Origin: Geodermatophilus aquaeductus
GTDB lineage: Bacteria; Actinomycetota; Actinomycetes; Mycobacteriales; Geodermatophilaceae
Reading direction: 5' to 3'
NCBI RefSeq assembly: GCF_900182545.1
Contig: NZ_FXTJ01000001.1
Coordinates: 124,001 to 188,000 of the forward strand
Length of the DNA stretch: 64,000 nucleotides
Both the position numbers and the translations under genes were made by a program. This document shows, piece after piece, positions 1 to 8,694 of the stretch. Every line of letters starts with the position of its first letter. Position 1 is the first letter of the stretch. Below the pieces are notes generated by a model, which did not search any database, was not told the origin of the DNA, and worked only from the letters and a program-made list of their open reading frames with translations.

Positions 1-159
1 GGGGTCGTCGGGCAGCTCCGCGTCCGCGTAGACGCCGCGGTACAGCCGGCGCCAGGCGCTGCTGCGGAGGGCCGCGGGGCTCAGCAGCCCCGCGGCGAGG
101 ACGTCGCGGGCGCGGAAGACGCGACCGCGGAGGACGTCGGGTCGCCGGGGTGGAGGCAC
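1..159 (-). CDS. N-terminal fragment of an AbiEi/DUF559-type hypothetical protein (cut by window edge)
   Basis: The reading frame begins at a GTG at 159 and stays open to the window edge, giving 53 residues. It contains RVFRARDVLAAGLLSP and then WRRLYRGVYAD. This resembles the N-terminal region of actinobacterial proteins annotated as type IV toxin-antitoxin AbiEi-domain or DUF559 proteins: an arginine-rich winged-helix segment that is normally followed by a nuclease-like domain, which would lie outside the window here. An in-frame GTG at 186 is an alternative start, and neither has a strong ribosome binding site. It lies downstream of icd on the same strand, separated by two hairpins. Function is not established; a full toxin-antitoxin role should not be assumed. 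Confidence 0.5.
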   Translation of the reverse strand, partial: MPPPRRPDVLRGRVFRARDVLAAGLLSPAALRSSAWRRLYRGVYADAELPDDP

Positions 160-225
160 CGCGCGAGCCTGCCGCGACGGGGCCACGCCGCGCCCCCGCC
201 GTCCACAGCCCCGCAACTGCCCGGG

Positions 226-259
226 AGTCGTCGTCTGCAGTGCGCTGCAGACGACGACT
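226..259. repeat. 15-bp perfect inverted repeat with 4-nt loop
   Basis: The arm AGTCGTCGTCTGCAG at 226-240 is exactly complementary to 245-259 across the loop TGCG. The 10-mer CCGCAACTGC occurs on both sides, at 211-220 and 263-272, and an imperfect pairing extends the palindrome outward to about 28 bases per arm. It lies between icd and the partial gene at the window start. It may be a transcription terminator or a dispersed intergenic repeat. There is no T-tract. Confidence 0.7.
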
Positions 260-300
260 TCCCCGCAACTGCGCGCGACCCCACCCAGCCCGCGAACGCG

Positions 301-335
301 AGCGGCCCCCTCACCCGGGGGGTGAGGGGGCCGCT
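301..335 (-). terminator. Terminator-like hairpin downstream of icd
   Basis: AGCGGCCCCCTCACCC at 301-316 pairs perfectly with 320-335 around a 3-nt loop, a 16-bp stem. It begins 15 bp beyond the icd stop codon. No U-tract follows, as is common for terminators in high-GC actinobacteria. Confidence 0.75.
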
Positions 336-349
336 GCAGAGCGACTGCG

Positions 350-1573
350 TCAGGCCATGGCCTTCTGCAGGTTGCTGTCGATGGCCGCCAGGAAGTCCTG
401 GGTGGTCAGCCACGGCTGGTCCTTGCTGATCAGCAGCGCGAGGTCCTTGGTCATCTGACCGCCCTCGACGGTGTCGACGCAGACCTTCTCGAGGGTCTCG
501 GCGAACCGGGTGACCTCGGGGGTGTCGTCGAGCTTGCCGCGGTGGGCGAGGCCCCGGGTCCAGGCGAAGATCGACGCGATCGGGTTGGTCGACGTCTCCT
601 TGCCCTGCTGGTGCTGCCGGTAGTGGCGGGTCACCGTGCCGTGGGCGGCCTCGGCCTCGACCGTGCGGCCGTCGGGGCTCATGAGCACCGAGGTCATGAG
701 GCCCAGCGAGCCGAAGCCCTGCGCGACGGTGTCGGACTGGACGTCGCCGTCGTAGTTCTTGCAGGCCCAGACGTAGCCGCCCTCCCACTTGAGGGACGCG
801 GCGACCATGTCGTCGATCAGCCGGTGCTCGTAGGTGATCCCGGCGGCCTCGAACTTGTCCTTGAACTCGGTCTCGAAGACCTCGGCGAACAGGTCCTTGA
901 AGCGGCCGTCGTAGGCCTTGAGGATCGTGTTCTTGGTCGACAGGTAGACCGGGTACTCACGCTGCAGGCCGTAGTTCATCGAGGCCCGGGCGAAGTCGCG
1001 GATCGAGTCGTCGAGGTTGTACATCGCCATCGCGACGCCGCCGCCGGGCGACTGGAAGACCTCGTGCTCGATCGGCGCGGAGCCGTCCTTCGGCGTGAAG
1101 GTGATGGTCAGCGTGCCCTCGCCGGGGAACTTGAAGTCCGTGGCGCGGTACTGGTCACCGAACGCGTGACGGCCGACGACGATCGGCTTGGTCCAGCCGG
1201 GCACCAGCCGCGGCACGTTCTGCATGATGATCGGCTCGCGGAAGATGACACCGCCGAGGATGTTGCGGATGGTGCCGTTCGGCGAGCGCCACATCTTCTT
1301 GAGGCCGAACTCCTCGACCCGCGCCTCGTCCGGCGTGATGGTCGCGCACTTGACGCCGACGCCGTGCTTCTTGATCGCGTTCGCGGAGTCGATGGTGACC
1401 TGGTCGTCGGTGGCGTCGCGGTGCTCGATGCCCAGGTCGTAGTACTCCAGGTTGACGTCGAGGTACGGCAGGATCAGCTGGTCCTTGATGAACTGCCAGA
1501 TGATCCGGGTCATCTCGTCGCCGTCGAGTTCGACGACGGTGCCCTCGACCTTGATCTTGCTCACGTCAGACAT
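350..1573 (-). CDS. icd: NADP-dependent isocitrate dehydrogenase
   Basis: This 407-residue protein converts isocitrate to 2-oxoglutarate and CO2 with NADP+ in the TCA cycle. It is the homodimeric eukaryote-like type (as in M. tuberculosis Icd1), not the large monomeric enzyme. Visible signatures are the isocitrate-binding SPNGTIRN near residues 97-104, the metal-binding aspartates in RLIDDMV (about 251-257) and NYDGDVQSD (about 273-281), and the NADP loop HGTVTRHY (311-318). The ATG at 1573 directly follows AGAGAGGGA, so the in-frame GTG at codon 4, at better spacing, is an alternative start. It lies 58 bp downstream of mdh on the same strand, giving a folD-DUF3017-mdh-icd run closed by the hairpin at 301-335. 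Confidence 0.97.
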   Translation of the reverse strand: MSDVSKIKVEGTVVELDGDEMTRIIWQFIKDQLILPYLDVNLEYYDLGIEHRDATDDQVTIDSANAIKKHGVGVKCATITPDEARVEEFGLKKMWRSPNGTIRNILGGVIFREPIIMQNVPRLVPGWTKPIVVGRHAFGDQYRATDFKFPGEGTLTITFTPKDGSAPIEHEVFQSPGGGVAMAMYNLDDSIRDFARASMNYGLQREYPVYLSTKNTILKAYDGRFKDLFAEVFETEFKDKFEAAGITYEHRLIDDMVAASLKWEGGYVWACKNYDGDVQSDTVAQGFGSLGLMTSVLMSPDGRTVEAEAAHGTVTRHYRQHQQGKETSTNPIASIFAWTRGLAHRGKLDDTPEVTRFAETLEKVCVDTVEGGQMTKDLALLISKDQPWLTTQDFLAAIDSNLQKAMA

Positions 1574-1631
1574 TCCCTCTCTGCAGCCCCGGCCCCTCGG
1601 GCCGGGAGTCGGTCAGTCGCGGTGCCGAGGA

Positions 1632-2585
1632 CTACAGCTCCGCGACGTCGGCCTGCTTGGCGCGCACGGCCTCCGCCGCCTCGCGCAGCCCGGCCAGTTC
1701 GCTCTCGGTGAGATCCCCCTCGACCACCCGGCGCACACCCTGGCGGCCGATCTCGGCCTCGACGCCCAGGTAGACCCCGGAGATGCCGTACTCGCCGTCG
1801 ACCCATGCGCACACGGGCATGACGGCGCCGGAGTCCTCCATCACGGCGCGGGCCATGCGGGCCGCCGCCGCCGACGGCGCGTAGTACGCCGACCCGGTCT
1901 TGAGCAGGGCGACCACCTCGGCGCCGCCGTTGCGGGTGCGCTGCACCAGGTGCTCGATGCGGTCGGCGGCCATCACGTCGGCCAGCGGCTTGCCGTCGAC
2001 GGTGCAGCGCGAGGGCACCGGCACCATCGTGTCGCCGTGCGAGCCGAGGGTCAGCGTCCGCACCGAGCTCACCGGGACGCCGAGCTCCTCGGCGACGTTG
2101 TTGGTGAACCGGGCGGTGTCGAGCATCCCGGCCTGCCCCATCACCCGCTCCTTCGGGAAGCCGGTGGCGAGCTGGGCCAGGGCGGTCATCTCGTCGAGCG
2201 GGTTGGACACCACGATGACGACGGCGTCGGGCGAGGTGGCCGCGATGTTCTCGGCGACCTGGCGGACGATCCCCGCGTTGGTCTCGATGAGGTCCATCCG
2301 GCTCATGCCCGGCTTGCGCGGCAGGCCCGCGGTGATCACGACGACGTCGGACCCCTCGGTGCCCTCGTACGAGCCGCCGCCGACGCCGACGACCTTCGTC
2401 TCGAAGCCCTCGATCGGGCGGGACTGGTTCATGTCGAGGGCCAGGCCCTCGGGCTTGCCCTCGACGATGTCGGTGAGGACGACGGTCTCGAAGACGTCGT
2501 ACTCCGCGAGCCGGAGGGCGGTGGTGGAGCCGTAGAAGCCGGCACCGACGACAGTGACCTTGCCGTTCCTGGGCTGCTCTGCCAT
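1632..2585 (-). CDS. mdh: Malate dehydrogenase (LDH-like type)
   Basis: The 317-residue enzyme interconverts malate and oxaloacetate with NAD. It shows the Rossmann motif GAGFYGS (14-20), the mobile-loop arginines in LPRKPGMSR (R90, R96), VSNPLDEMT with substrate-binding Asn128, and the catalytic histidine in GSHGDTMVP (H183). An arginine in the loop favours malate over lactate. An in-frame TTG lies nine bases upstream, but the ATG at 2585 has an AGG about 9 nt before it and is preferred. The pairing of mdh with icd places two TCA enzymes in one transcriptional run. Confidence 0.94.
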   Translation of the reverse strand: MAEQPRNGKVTVVGAGFYGSTTALRLAEYDVFETVVLTDIVEGKPEGLALDMNQSRPIEGFETKVVGVGGGSYEGTEGSDVVVITAGLPRKPGMSRMDLIETNAGIVRQVAENIAATSPDAVVIVVSNPLDEMTALAQLATGFPKERVMGQAGMLDTARFTNNVAEELGVPVSSVRTLTLGSHGDTMVPVPSRCTVDGKPLADVMAADRIEHLVQRTRNGGAEVVALLKTGSAYYAPSAAAARMARAVMEDSGAVMPVCAWVDGEYGISGVYLGVEAEIGRQGVRRVVEGDLTESELAGLREAAEAVRAKQADVAEL

Positions 2586-2636
2586 GGGCGTCAACCTAGA
2601 CCCGGCACCCGGCAGGCCGCCCGGGGGCCGCTGCGC

Positions 2637-2936
2637 TCAACTGCCCGGCACGACGAGGGCCAGCACCGACAGCGCGACCCCCGTCCCCGCCATGAGGACG
2701 ACGTCGACCGGCCGGCTGCGGACGGCGAGGAAGCCGACCCGGCGCACGGGCAGGACCAGCCGCAGCAGCCCCGCACCCACGAGCGCGAGCCCGACGACGA
2801 GCAGCCCGCGCCGCCAGTGCTCGATCGCGACCATCCCGAGCCCGACCGCGACCGCGACCAGCACCGCGAGCAGCGGCAGCTGGCGCAGCAGCCCGGCCAG
2901 GAACGGCCGGCGCAGGTAGAGCGGAGGTCGCGTCAT
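2637..2936 (-). CDS. DUF3017 family small membrane protein
   Basis: This is a 99-residue protein with three predicted hydrophobic helices: about residues 18-37, 44-62 and 78-96. Its start overlaps the folD stop by one base (TGATG), so it is probably translationally coupled. A small DUF3017 membrane protein directly after folD is a recurrent actinobacterial arrangement. The family has no assigned function, and nothing in the sequence suggests a catalytic site. Confidence 0.82.
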   Translation of the reverse strand: MTRPPLYLRRPFLAGLLRQLPLLAVLVAVAVGLGMVAIEHWRRGLLVVGLALVGAGLLRLVLPVRRVGFLAVRSRPVDVVLMAGTGVALSVLALVVPGS

Positions 2937-3805
2937 CAGGCGGTCAGCGCCTCCACCGCGGCGGCCCGCTCGGCGGCCAGCACCACGTTCTGCAGCAGCA
3001 TCGCCCGGGTCATCGGCCCGACGCCGCCGGGGTTGGGCGCCACGTGCCCGGCCACCTCGACGACGTCCTTCGCGACGTCGCCGGCGATCTTCCCGTCGAC
3101 CCGGCTGACGCCGACGTCGAGCACCGCGGCCCCCGGTTTGACGATGTCGGCGCTGATCAGCCCCGGGACGCCGGCCGCGGCGACGACGACGTCGGCGGCG
3201 CGGACGTGCGCGGCGAGGTCGCGGGTGCCGGTGTGGCAGAGGGTCACCGTGGCGTTCTCCGTGCGGCGGGTCAGCAGCAGCCCGAGCGGGCGGCCGACGG
3301 TGATCCCGCGGCCGACGACGACCACCTCGGCGCCGGCGACCGGCACGTCGTGGCGGCGCAGGAGCTCGACGATGCCGACCGGGGTGCACGGCAGCGGCCC
3401 GTCGACGCCGAGCACCAGCCGGCCGAGGTTGACCGGGTGCAGGCCGTCGGCGTCCTTGGCCGGGTCCATCGCCTCGAGGACGGCGTACTCGTCGACCTGG
3501 CGCGGCAGGGGCAGCTGGACGATGTAGCCGGTGCAGGTGGGGTCGGCGTTGAGCTCCTCGACGACGGCGAGCACGTCGGCGAGCGTGGCCGTGGCCGGGA
3601 GCTCGCGCTGGATGCTGGCGATGCCGACCTGCGCGCAGTCGGAGTGCTTGGCGTCGACGTACCAGCGGCTGCCGGGGTCGTCGCCGACCAGCAGCGTGCC
3701 CAGCCCCGGGCGGTGCCCCGCGGCGGTCAGTGCCGCCACGCGCGCGGTGAGCTCCTGGCGGATGGTCGCTGCGGTCGCCTTGCCGTCCAGGATCGTCGCG
3801 GGCAC
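2936..3805 (-). CDS. folD: Bifunctional methylene-THF dehydrogenase / methenyl-THF cyclohydrolase
   Basis: This 289-residue enzyme interconverts 5,10-methylene-, 5,10-methenyl- and 10-formyl-tetrahydrofolate. It supplies formyl donors for the purN and purH steps encoded nearby. The family Y-x3-K catalytic pair appears in [11 protein letters not shown] (Y49, K53). Also present are the substrate motif [10 protein letters not shown] (97-106), [10 protein letters not shown], and the nucleotide loop GRGITVGRP (165-173), where the usual GRS reads [13 protein letters not shown] lies near the C-terminus. The GTG at 3805 gives the normal family length. The gene faces a membrane-protein gene across a 90-bp divergent promoter region. 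Confidence 0.95.
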   Translation of the reverse strand: MPATILDGKATAATIRQELTARVAALTAAGHRPGLGTLLVGDDPGSRWYVDAKHSDCAQVGIASIQRELPATATLADVLAVVEELNADPTCTGYIVQLPLPRQVDEYAVLEAMDPAKDADGLHPVNLGRLVLGVDGPLPCTPVGIVELLRRHDVPVAGAEVVVVGRGITVGRPLGLLLTRRTENATVTLCHTGTRDLAAHVRAADVVVAAAGVPGLISADIVKPGAAVLDVGVSRVDGKIAGDVAKDVVEVAGHVAPNPGGVGPMTRAMLLQNVVLAAERAAAVEALTA

Positions 3806-3895
3806 CCCGACAGTGTGCCGGAGGCGCTCCCGCGCCGACCCCTGCGGCCCTACCCTCGCGGACAGCCCTGCACGGCCCGTCCCCGAGGAGAGCTG

Positions 3896-4480
3896 ATGAG
3901 CGAGCGCGACCCGTCCACCCAGCAGACAGCGCCCGGTCTCGACCTCGTGACCGGCCCGTCGGCGACGGGCACCGGCGCGTACGGCGCCACGGGCGGGTAC
4001 CCCTCGACGACGCCGGACTACTCCGACCGGCCGGTGGCGGTGCGCGGCCCGGAGTCCCTCGGCGGGCTGCTGCTCATCCTGGCCGGCATCTCCGCCGGGA
4101 TCAGCCTGGCGCTGCGCTGGGTGGCCGGGACCGGGGACACCGGCTGGCGCCTGGCCCGCCAGGGGTTCGACGAGCTCGACACCGGGGTCAGCGGCCTGCT
4201 CGACACGGGGTGGTGGCAGCCCCTCGCCGTCGTCCTCGGGGGCGGCGTGCTGTTCGTGCTGGGCATCCTGATGTGGCTGCCCGCGCGGACGCACCGCCTC
4301 CTCGGCCTCCTCGGGCTGCTGGTGAGCGGGCTGGCGCTGGCCGCGGTGGTCGTACCGCTGACCGCGGAGAGCTGGCGGCCGTCGGCCTTCGCGATCGGGT
4401 TCTGGTTCGCCTGCGCCGTCGGCGTCCTGGGTGTGCTCGGCTCCCTCAAGGCGCTGCTGACGGGACGCCGCTACCGCTGA
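3896..4480 (+). CDS. Hypothetical four-helix membrane protein
   Basis: The predicted protein has 194 residues. A flexible Ser/Thr/Gly-rich N-terminal tail (1-50) precedes about four hydrophobic segments, roughly at 56-74, 105-123, 130-148 and 160-180. A strong GAGGAGA site lies 4 nt before the ATG. No catalytic motif was recognised. It is transcribed divergently from folD and ends just before a long palindrome it shares with the convergent purine operon. Function unknown. Confidence 0.85.
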   Translation: MSERDPSTQQTAPGLDLVTGPSATGTGAYGATGGYPSTTPDYSDRPVAVRGPESLGGLLLILAGISAGISLALRWVAGTGDTGWRLARQGFDELDTGVSGLLDTGWWQPLAVVLGGGVLFVLGILMWLPARTHRLLGLLGLLVSGLALAAVVVPLTAESWRPSAFAIGFWFACAVGVLGVLGSLKALLTGRRYR

Positions 4481-4487
4481 ACCCTCC

Positions 4488-4532
4488 GTGTACTTCCGCG
4501 GAGGTGCACCGTGCACCTCCGCGGAAGTGCAC
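4488..4532. terminator. 22-bp palindrome, probable bidirectional terminator
   Basis: The sequence is symmetric about the single base at 4510. Positions 4488-4509 pair with 4511-4532, with one G-T wobble. Each arm itself contains the palindrome CCGCGG. It fills the 55-bp gap between two convergent genes, so it can terminate both. The single-base centre makes it closer to a DNA palindrome than to a classic looped terminator. Confidence 0.7.
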
Positions 4533-4535
4533 GGG

Positions 4536-5165
4536 TCAGCCCTCGATCAGGGCGCCGTAGGCGCTGGCGACCTGGACGGCCTGGACGAGGTCGAGCCGGA
4601 CGCCGGTGAGCTCGAGCGCCCGCCACGGGACCGCCTCGGTGGCCGCGCCGCGCAGGTCGCTGCCGCGCAGCTTCGTGCCCTGCATGCGGACCCGGTCGAG
4701 GTCGGCGCCGGTGAGGTCGCACTCGCGCAGGTCGGCGTCGGTGAGGTCGGCCTCGCGGAACCGCTGACCGGACAGGTCGCTGCCGGACAGGTCGACGCCG
4801 CGCAGCGACGTCCAGCTCCAGTCGGTGTCGGTGCTGGTCAGCGGGCGCAGCACGGCGCCGGAGAACTGCGAGCCGGTGAGCTTGCAGCCGTCCCAGACGA
4901 CGTCGATGAGCCGTGCCCGGTCGAACCGGCAGGACAGGAACGCGCTGCCGGAGTGCCGCGAGCCGCCCATCCGCACGCCGGTGAGGACGCAGGAGTCGAA
5001 GACGCAGCGCTTGGTGACCACCTCGGTCAGGTCGGCGTCGTCGAAGCGGCAGCGGGTGAAGGTGACGCCGTCGAGCTCGGCGCCCCACCAGTCGACGCGG
5101 GCGAGGTCGACGTCCTCGATCTCCTCCCCCGGCTCCGGGGGACGGAGGTGTGCTCGGCCGCGCAT
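4536..5165 (-). CDS. Pentapeptide-repeat protein
   Basis: The 209-residue protein is built largely of A(D/N)LxX-type pentapeptides, for example [20 protein letters not shown] and VDLSG, from about residue 20 to 185. Such repeats fold into a right-handed quadrilateral beta-helix. Its ATG overlaps the purH stop codon by one base, so it is the last gene of the purine run. Some family members (MfpA, Qnr) mimic DNA and protect gyrase, but many have other or unknown roles; the sequence alone does not decide. There is no signal peptide or membrane segment. Confidence 0.88.
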   Translation of the reverse strand: MRGRAHLRPPEPGEEIEDVDLARVDWWGAELDGVTFTRCRFDDADLTEVVTKRCVFDSCVLTGVRMGGSRHSGSAFLSCRFDRARLIDVVWDGCKLTGSQFSGAVLRPLTSTDTDWSWTSLRGVDLSGSDLSGQRFREADLTDADLRECDLTGADLDRVRMQGTKLRGSDLRGAATEAVPWRALELTGVRLDLVQAVQVASAYGALIEG

Positions 5166-6715
5166 CAGTGGGCGAAGTGGCGGGTCCCGGTGAGGTACAG
5201 CGGGACGCCGGCCGCCCGCGCCGCCTCGACGACCTCCTCGTCGCGCACCGAGCCGCCCGGCTGCACCACCGCGCGCACCCCGGCGTCGAGCAGCACCTGC
5301 AGGCCGTCGGCGAACGGGAAGAACGCGTCGGAGGCGGCCACCGACCCCGCGGCCCGCTCCCCCGCCCGCGTCACGGCGAGGCGGGCGGCGTCGACCCGGT
5401 TGACCTGCCCCATGCCGACGCCGACGGTCGCCTTGTCGTGGGCGAGCAGGATCGCGTTGCTGCGCACCGCGCGGACGCTGCGCCAGGCGAACACGAGGTC
5501 GTCGAGGCCGGCGGCGTCCAGCGGCTCCCCGCAGGCCAGCGTCCAGGTGGTGGGGTCGTCGCCGGCGGCGTCGATGCGGTCGGCGCTCTGCAGCAGCAGC
5601 CCGCCGCTGACCGGCCGCATCTCCGTCGACGGCCGGGCGGCCTCGGGCAGGCGCAGCAGCCGGATGTTCTTCTTCGCCGTCAGCACCTCCACGGCGTCGG
5701 CGGTGAACGACGGCGCGACGACGACCTCGGTGAAGACGCCGGCGACCTGCTCGGCCATGGCGAGGTCGACCTCGCGGTTGGCCGCGATCACGCCGCCGAA
5801 GGCCGAGACGGGGTCACAGGCGTGCGCCTTGCGGTGGGCGGCGGCGATGTCGGTGCCGACGGCGATCCCGCACGGGTTGGCGTGCTTGATGATCGCCACG
5901 CACGGGTCGTTGTGGTCCTGCGCGGCCCGCCAGGCGGCGTCGGTGTCGACGTAGTTGTTGTAGGACATCTGCTTGCCGTGCAGCTGCTCGGCATGCGCCA
6001 GCCCGGGCTGACCGCCGCGGTACAGCGCCGCCCGCTGGTGCGGGTTCTCGCCGTAGCGCAGCACGTCGGCGCGCTCCCAGCTCGCGCCGATCCAGGCGGG
6101 GAAGCCGGTCTCGTCGTCGGGCGCGAGGACGTTGCCCATCCAGGAGGCGACGGCGACGTCGTAGCTCGCGGTGTGACGGAAGGCGGCCGCGGCCAGCCGC
6201 TGCCGCTCGGCGAGGGTGAAGCCGCCGGCGGCGACCGCGGCGAGCACGTCGCCGTAGCGGGACGGGTCGACGACGACGGCGACCGACGGGTGGTTCTTCG
6301 CCGCGGCGCGCACCATCGCCGGGCCGCCGATGTCGATCTGCTCGACGCACTCGTCCGGCATCGCGCCCGAGGCCACCGTCTCGGTGAACGGGTAGAGGTT
6401 CACGACCACCAGGTCGAAGGCGGCGATGCCGAGCTCCTCGAGCTGGCTGACGTGCGCGGCCTTGCGGCGGTCGGCGAGGATCCCGGCGTGCACGGCCGGG
6501 TGCAGGGTCTTCACCCGCCCGTCGAGGCACTCGGGGAACCCGGTGACCTGCTCGACCGGCGTGACCGCGACGCCGGCGTCGGCGATCCGCCGGGCGGTCG
6601 CGCCGGTGCTCACCAGCTCGACGCCGGCGTCGGCCAGCCCGCGGGCGAGGTCCTCGATGCCGGCCTTGTCGTAGACGCCCAGCAGCGCGCGGCGGATCGG
6701 GGTGCGGTCGCTCAT
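5165..6715 (-). CDS. purH: Bifunctional AICAR formyltransferase / IMP cyclohydrolase
   Basis: This 516-residue enzyme carries out the last two steps to IMP: formylation of AICAR with 10-formyl-THF, then ring closure. The N-terminal cyclohydrolase domain (about 1-200) contains [21 protein letters not shown] and NLYPF. The C-terminal transformylase domain contains the catalytic Lys-His in IIKHANPCG (K277, H278) and RYGENPHQ. The ATG overlaps the purN stop by four bases (ATGA). Its length is normal for the family. Confidence 0.97.
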   Translation of the reverse strand: MSDRTPIRRALLGVYDKAGIEDLARGLADAGVELVSTGATARRIADAGVAVTPVEQVTGFPECLDGRVKTLHPAVHAGILADRRKAAHVSQLEELGIAAFDLVVVNLYPFTETVASGAMPDECVEQIDIGGPAMVRAAAKNHPSVAVVVDPSRYGDVLAAVAAGGFTLAERQRLAAAAFRHTASYDVAVASWMGNVLAPDDETGFPAWIGASWERADVLRYGENPHQRAALYRGGQPGLAHAEQLHGKQMSYNNYVDTDAAWRAAQDHNDPCVAIIKHANPCGIAVGTDIAAAHRKAHACDPVSAFGGVIAANREVDLAMAEQVAGVFTEVVVAPSFTADAVEVLTAKKNIRLLRLPEAARPSTEMRPVSGGLLLQSADRIDAAGDDPTTWTLACGEPLDAAGLDDLVFAWRSVRAVRSNAILLAHDKATVGVGMGQVNRVDAARLAVTRAGERAAGSVAASDAFFPFADGLQVLLDAGVRAVVQPGGSVRDEEVVEAARAAGVPLYLTGTRHFAH

Positions 6716-7320
6716 CGGGGGCTCTCCTCCGTCGTCCCGGTGACGAGTCGCGCCACCGTCTCCACCAGGAGCGTGCGCTCCACGGCCTTGATCCGTTCGT
6801 GCAGGCGGTCCTCGTCGTCGCCGGGCAGCACCGGCACCTCGCGCCGGGCGAGCACCGGCCCGGTGTCGACGCCGGCGTCGACCAGGTGCACCGTGCTGCC
6901 GGTGACGTCCACGCCCGCGGCGAGCGCGTCGCGGACGGCGTGCGCACCGGGGAAGGCCGGCAGCAGGGCGGGGTGGGTGTTGACCAGCCGGCCCTCGTAG
7001 CGGGCCAGGACGGCGGGGCCGACGATCTTCATGAAGCCGGCGGACACCACCAGGTCGGGCCGGTGCGCGGCGATCGCGTCGGCCAGGCCGGCGTCCCAGG
7101 CGGCCCGGTCGGGGAAGTCGCGCAGCGCGACCGTGAAGGTCGGCAGGCCGCGGCGGCGGGCGTGCTCCAGGCCGGGGGCGTCCCGGTCCGCGCCGACGGC
7201 GACCACCTGCGCGGGGTAGGCGGCGTCGTCGGCGGCCTCGAGCAGCGCCGCGCACAGCGACCCCGTCCCCGAGAGCAGCACGACGACCCGCGCCCGCGGT
7301 GGGGAGTCGGGGCCGGGCAC
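6712..7320 (-). CDS. purN: Phosphoribosylglycinamide formyltransferase
   Basis: The 202-residue enzyme transfers formyl from 10-formyl-THF to GAR in purine synthesis. It has the phosphate-binding LLSGTGSL (15-22), the catalytic [12 protein letters not shown] (N114, H116) and the catalytic aspartate in [11 protein letters not shown] (D152). It starts at GTG 7320 and overlaps purH. It lies 31 bp downstream of a PerM-like membrane gene, the same order as in M. tuberculosis (Rv0955-Rv0957). Confidence 0.96.
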   Translation of the reverse strand: MPGPDSPPRARVVVLLSGTGSLCAALLEAADDAAYPAQVVAVGADRDAPGLEHARRRGLPTFTVALRDFPDRAAWDAGLADAIAAHRPDLVVSAGFMKIVGPAVLARYEGRLVNTHPALLPAFPGAHAVRDALAAGVDVTGSTVHLVDAGVDTGPVLARREVPVLPGDDEDRLHERIKAVERTLLVETVARLVTGTTEESPR

Positions 7321-7351
7321 GACCGCGACCCTATCGACGCGGCGCGCGGGC

Positions 7352-8548
7352 TCAGCCGAGGGACCGCCAGCGGGCGGTGGCCGCCCCGACCGCGCCCGCG
7401 ATGCCGGCCTGCAGCGCCACCGAGAGGGCGGTGGCCACCGGAGGGGCGCCGACGTCGGCGAGCGCGCCGTCGCCGAGGGACCCGCCGGCTGCCGCGACGA
7501 CGACGCCGACGGCGGCGCCGAGCAGCACCCCGGTCAGCACGCCCCACAGGCCCGCGACCACCGAGCCGCCGTCGTCGTCGGCCATGCGGCGGCCCAGGAC
7601 CGTCCCGGCGACCATGCCGGCCAGCGCCGGGACCGCCTGCGAGACGAAGGCGAGCAGCGGCACGGCCTGGGTGTCGGGCAGTGCGGCCAGCAGCGGAAGG
7701 GCCGGCACCGGTCCGAGGCTGATCCCGTGCACCGAGACGACGGTGCCGGCACCGACCGCGAACCCGGGCCCGGCGGCCACCCCGAGCGCCGCCGCGGCCG
7801 CGTTGGGCAGCAGCAGCGCCCCGAGCGCCAGCAGCCCGAGGGCTCCGGCACCCGAGCCGCCGAGGGCGTCCTCGACGGCGGCGTACCCGGCGGTGTCGGA
7901 GCCGACCGCGACGGCGACCACCACGCCGCCCAGCCCGAGCGCGGTGAGCAGGCCGGCGAGCACGGCCGGCAGCAGCGGCCGCGCCGGCAACGGGAGCCGG
8001 TCGAGGACGGCGTCGGGCAGGTCGGTCTCGCGCAGCACGCCCCAGCCGACGGCGACCAGGGCGAGGACGGCGGCGCCGGCCGCGCAGCGGACCAGGTCGG
8101 TGCGCGCACCGGGCCCGTCGACGGCGAGCGCCAGCAGCACGGCGAGGAGCGTGTGCACCGCCAGCGCGGCTGCGACGACGACCGCGGCCGCGCGCACACC
8201 GGCCGGCTCGACGAGGCGCGCGACGCCCCGGCCGGCCCGCGAGAGCCCCCAGGCGACGGCGAGGGTGAGCAGCAGCGGCGCGAGGACCAGCGGCCCGGAG
8301 GCGAGGTCGAGTCCGCCGCCGTTGGCCAGCAGCCACAGCTGACCGCCGGCCCGGATCGCGCCGCCCGCCGAGAGACCGCCGGCCGGGTCGAGCGTCTCCA
8401 CGACGACGACCGCCAGGCCGAGGCCGGCCAACCCGAGCAGCGTCACCGCGGCGGTGGCCGCGGCGGCGAGGGCGGCCGGGTACCAGGGCCGCCCCGCACC
8501 GGGGCCCCGCTGTCCCGGGAGGGGCAGGCGCGCCAGCAGGGAGACCAC
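7352..8548 (-). CDS. DUF6350 / PerM-like integral membrane protein
   Basis: The protein has 398 residues, is almost entirely hydrophobic (Ala/Leu/Val-rich), and has about nine to ten predicted membrane helices. The chosen GTG at 8548 begins VSLLARLPLPGQR, a short basic cytoplasmic lead before the first helix. Its position immediately before purN-purH and beside a PYGQQ-rich membrane protein matches mycobacterial perM (Rv0955), which is linked to cell division and persistence. The family call rests on context and topology rather than on motifs. The start is uncertain because no strong ribosome site is seen. Confidence 0.78.
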   Translation of the reverse strand: MVSLLARLPLPGQRGPGAGRPWYPAALAAAATAAVTLLGLAGLGLAVVVVETLDPAGGLSAGGAIRAGGQLWLLANGGGLDLASGPLVLAPLLLTLAVAWGLSRAGRGVARLVEPAGVRAAAVVVAAALAVHTLLAVLLALAVDGPGARTDLVRCAAGAAVLALVAVGWGVLRETDLPDAVLDRLPLPARPLLPAVLAGLLTALGLGGVVVAVAVGSDTAGYAAVEDALGGSGAGALGLLALGALLLPNAAAAALGVAAGPGFAVGAGTVVSVHGISLGPVPALPLLAALPDTQAVPLLAFVSQAVPALAGMVAGTVLGRRMADDDGGSVVAGLWGVLTGVLLGAAVGVVVAAAGGSLGDGALADVGAPPVATALSVALQAGIAGAVGAATARWRSLG

Positions 8549-8627
8549 GTCCCCACTGTCGCAAGCGCGACCGCCCTCTGTCCGCCGCACGCGCCGGGAG
8601 CGGGCGAGCGTCGGCGTCCCCGGACGC

Positions 8628-8665
8628 CGACGAGGGCCGGCGGCAAGTACCGCCGGCCCTCGTCG
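8628..8665 (-). terminator. 16-bp terminator hairpin
   Basis: CGACGAGGGCCGGCGG at 8628-8643 pairs perfectly with 8650-8665 around the 6-nt loop CAAGTA. It lies 30 bp downstream of the stop of the PYGQQ-repeat membrane gene and upstream of the PerM-like gene. Confidence 0.82.
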
Positions 8666-8694
8666 GGACGGGTCGCCCCTCGCGGGGCGGGAGG

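Noticed and set aside
1-159. A complete toxin-antitoxin system at the left edge
   Set aside because: Only 53 residues are visible and no toxin gene can be seen; the family hint is not enough.
542-1711. Long open frames on the opposite strand of icd/mdh and of many other genes
   Set aside because: They are the usual antisense frames of GC-rich coding DNA: low-complexity Arg/Gly/Ala/His-rich products, no family motif, and the sense frame encodes a clear enzyme.
4536-5165. Pentapeptide-repeat protein as a quinolone-resistance (Qnr/MfpA) determinant
   Set aside because: Pentapeptide repeats are widespread and the gene sits in a purine operon; no specific gyrase-protection loops can be identified by eye.
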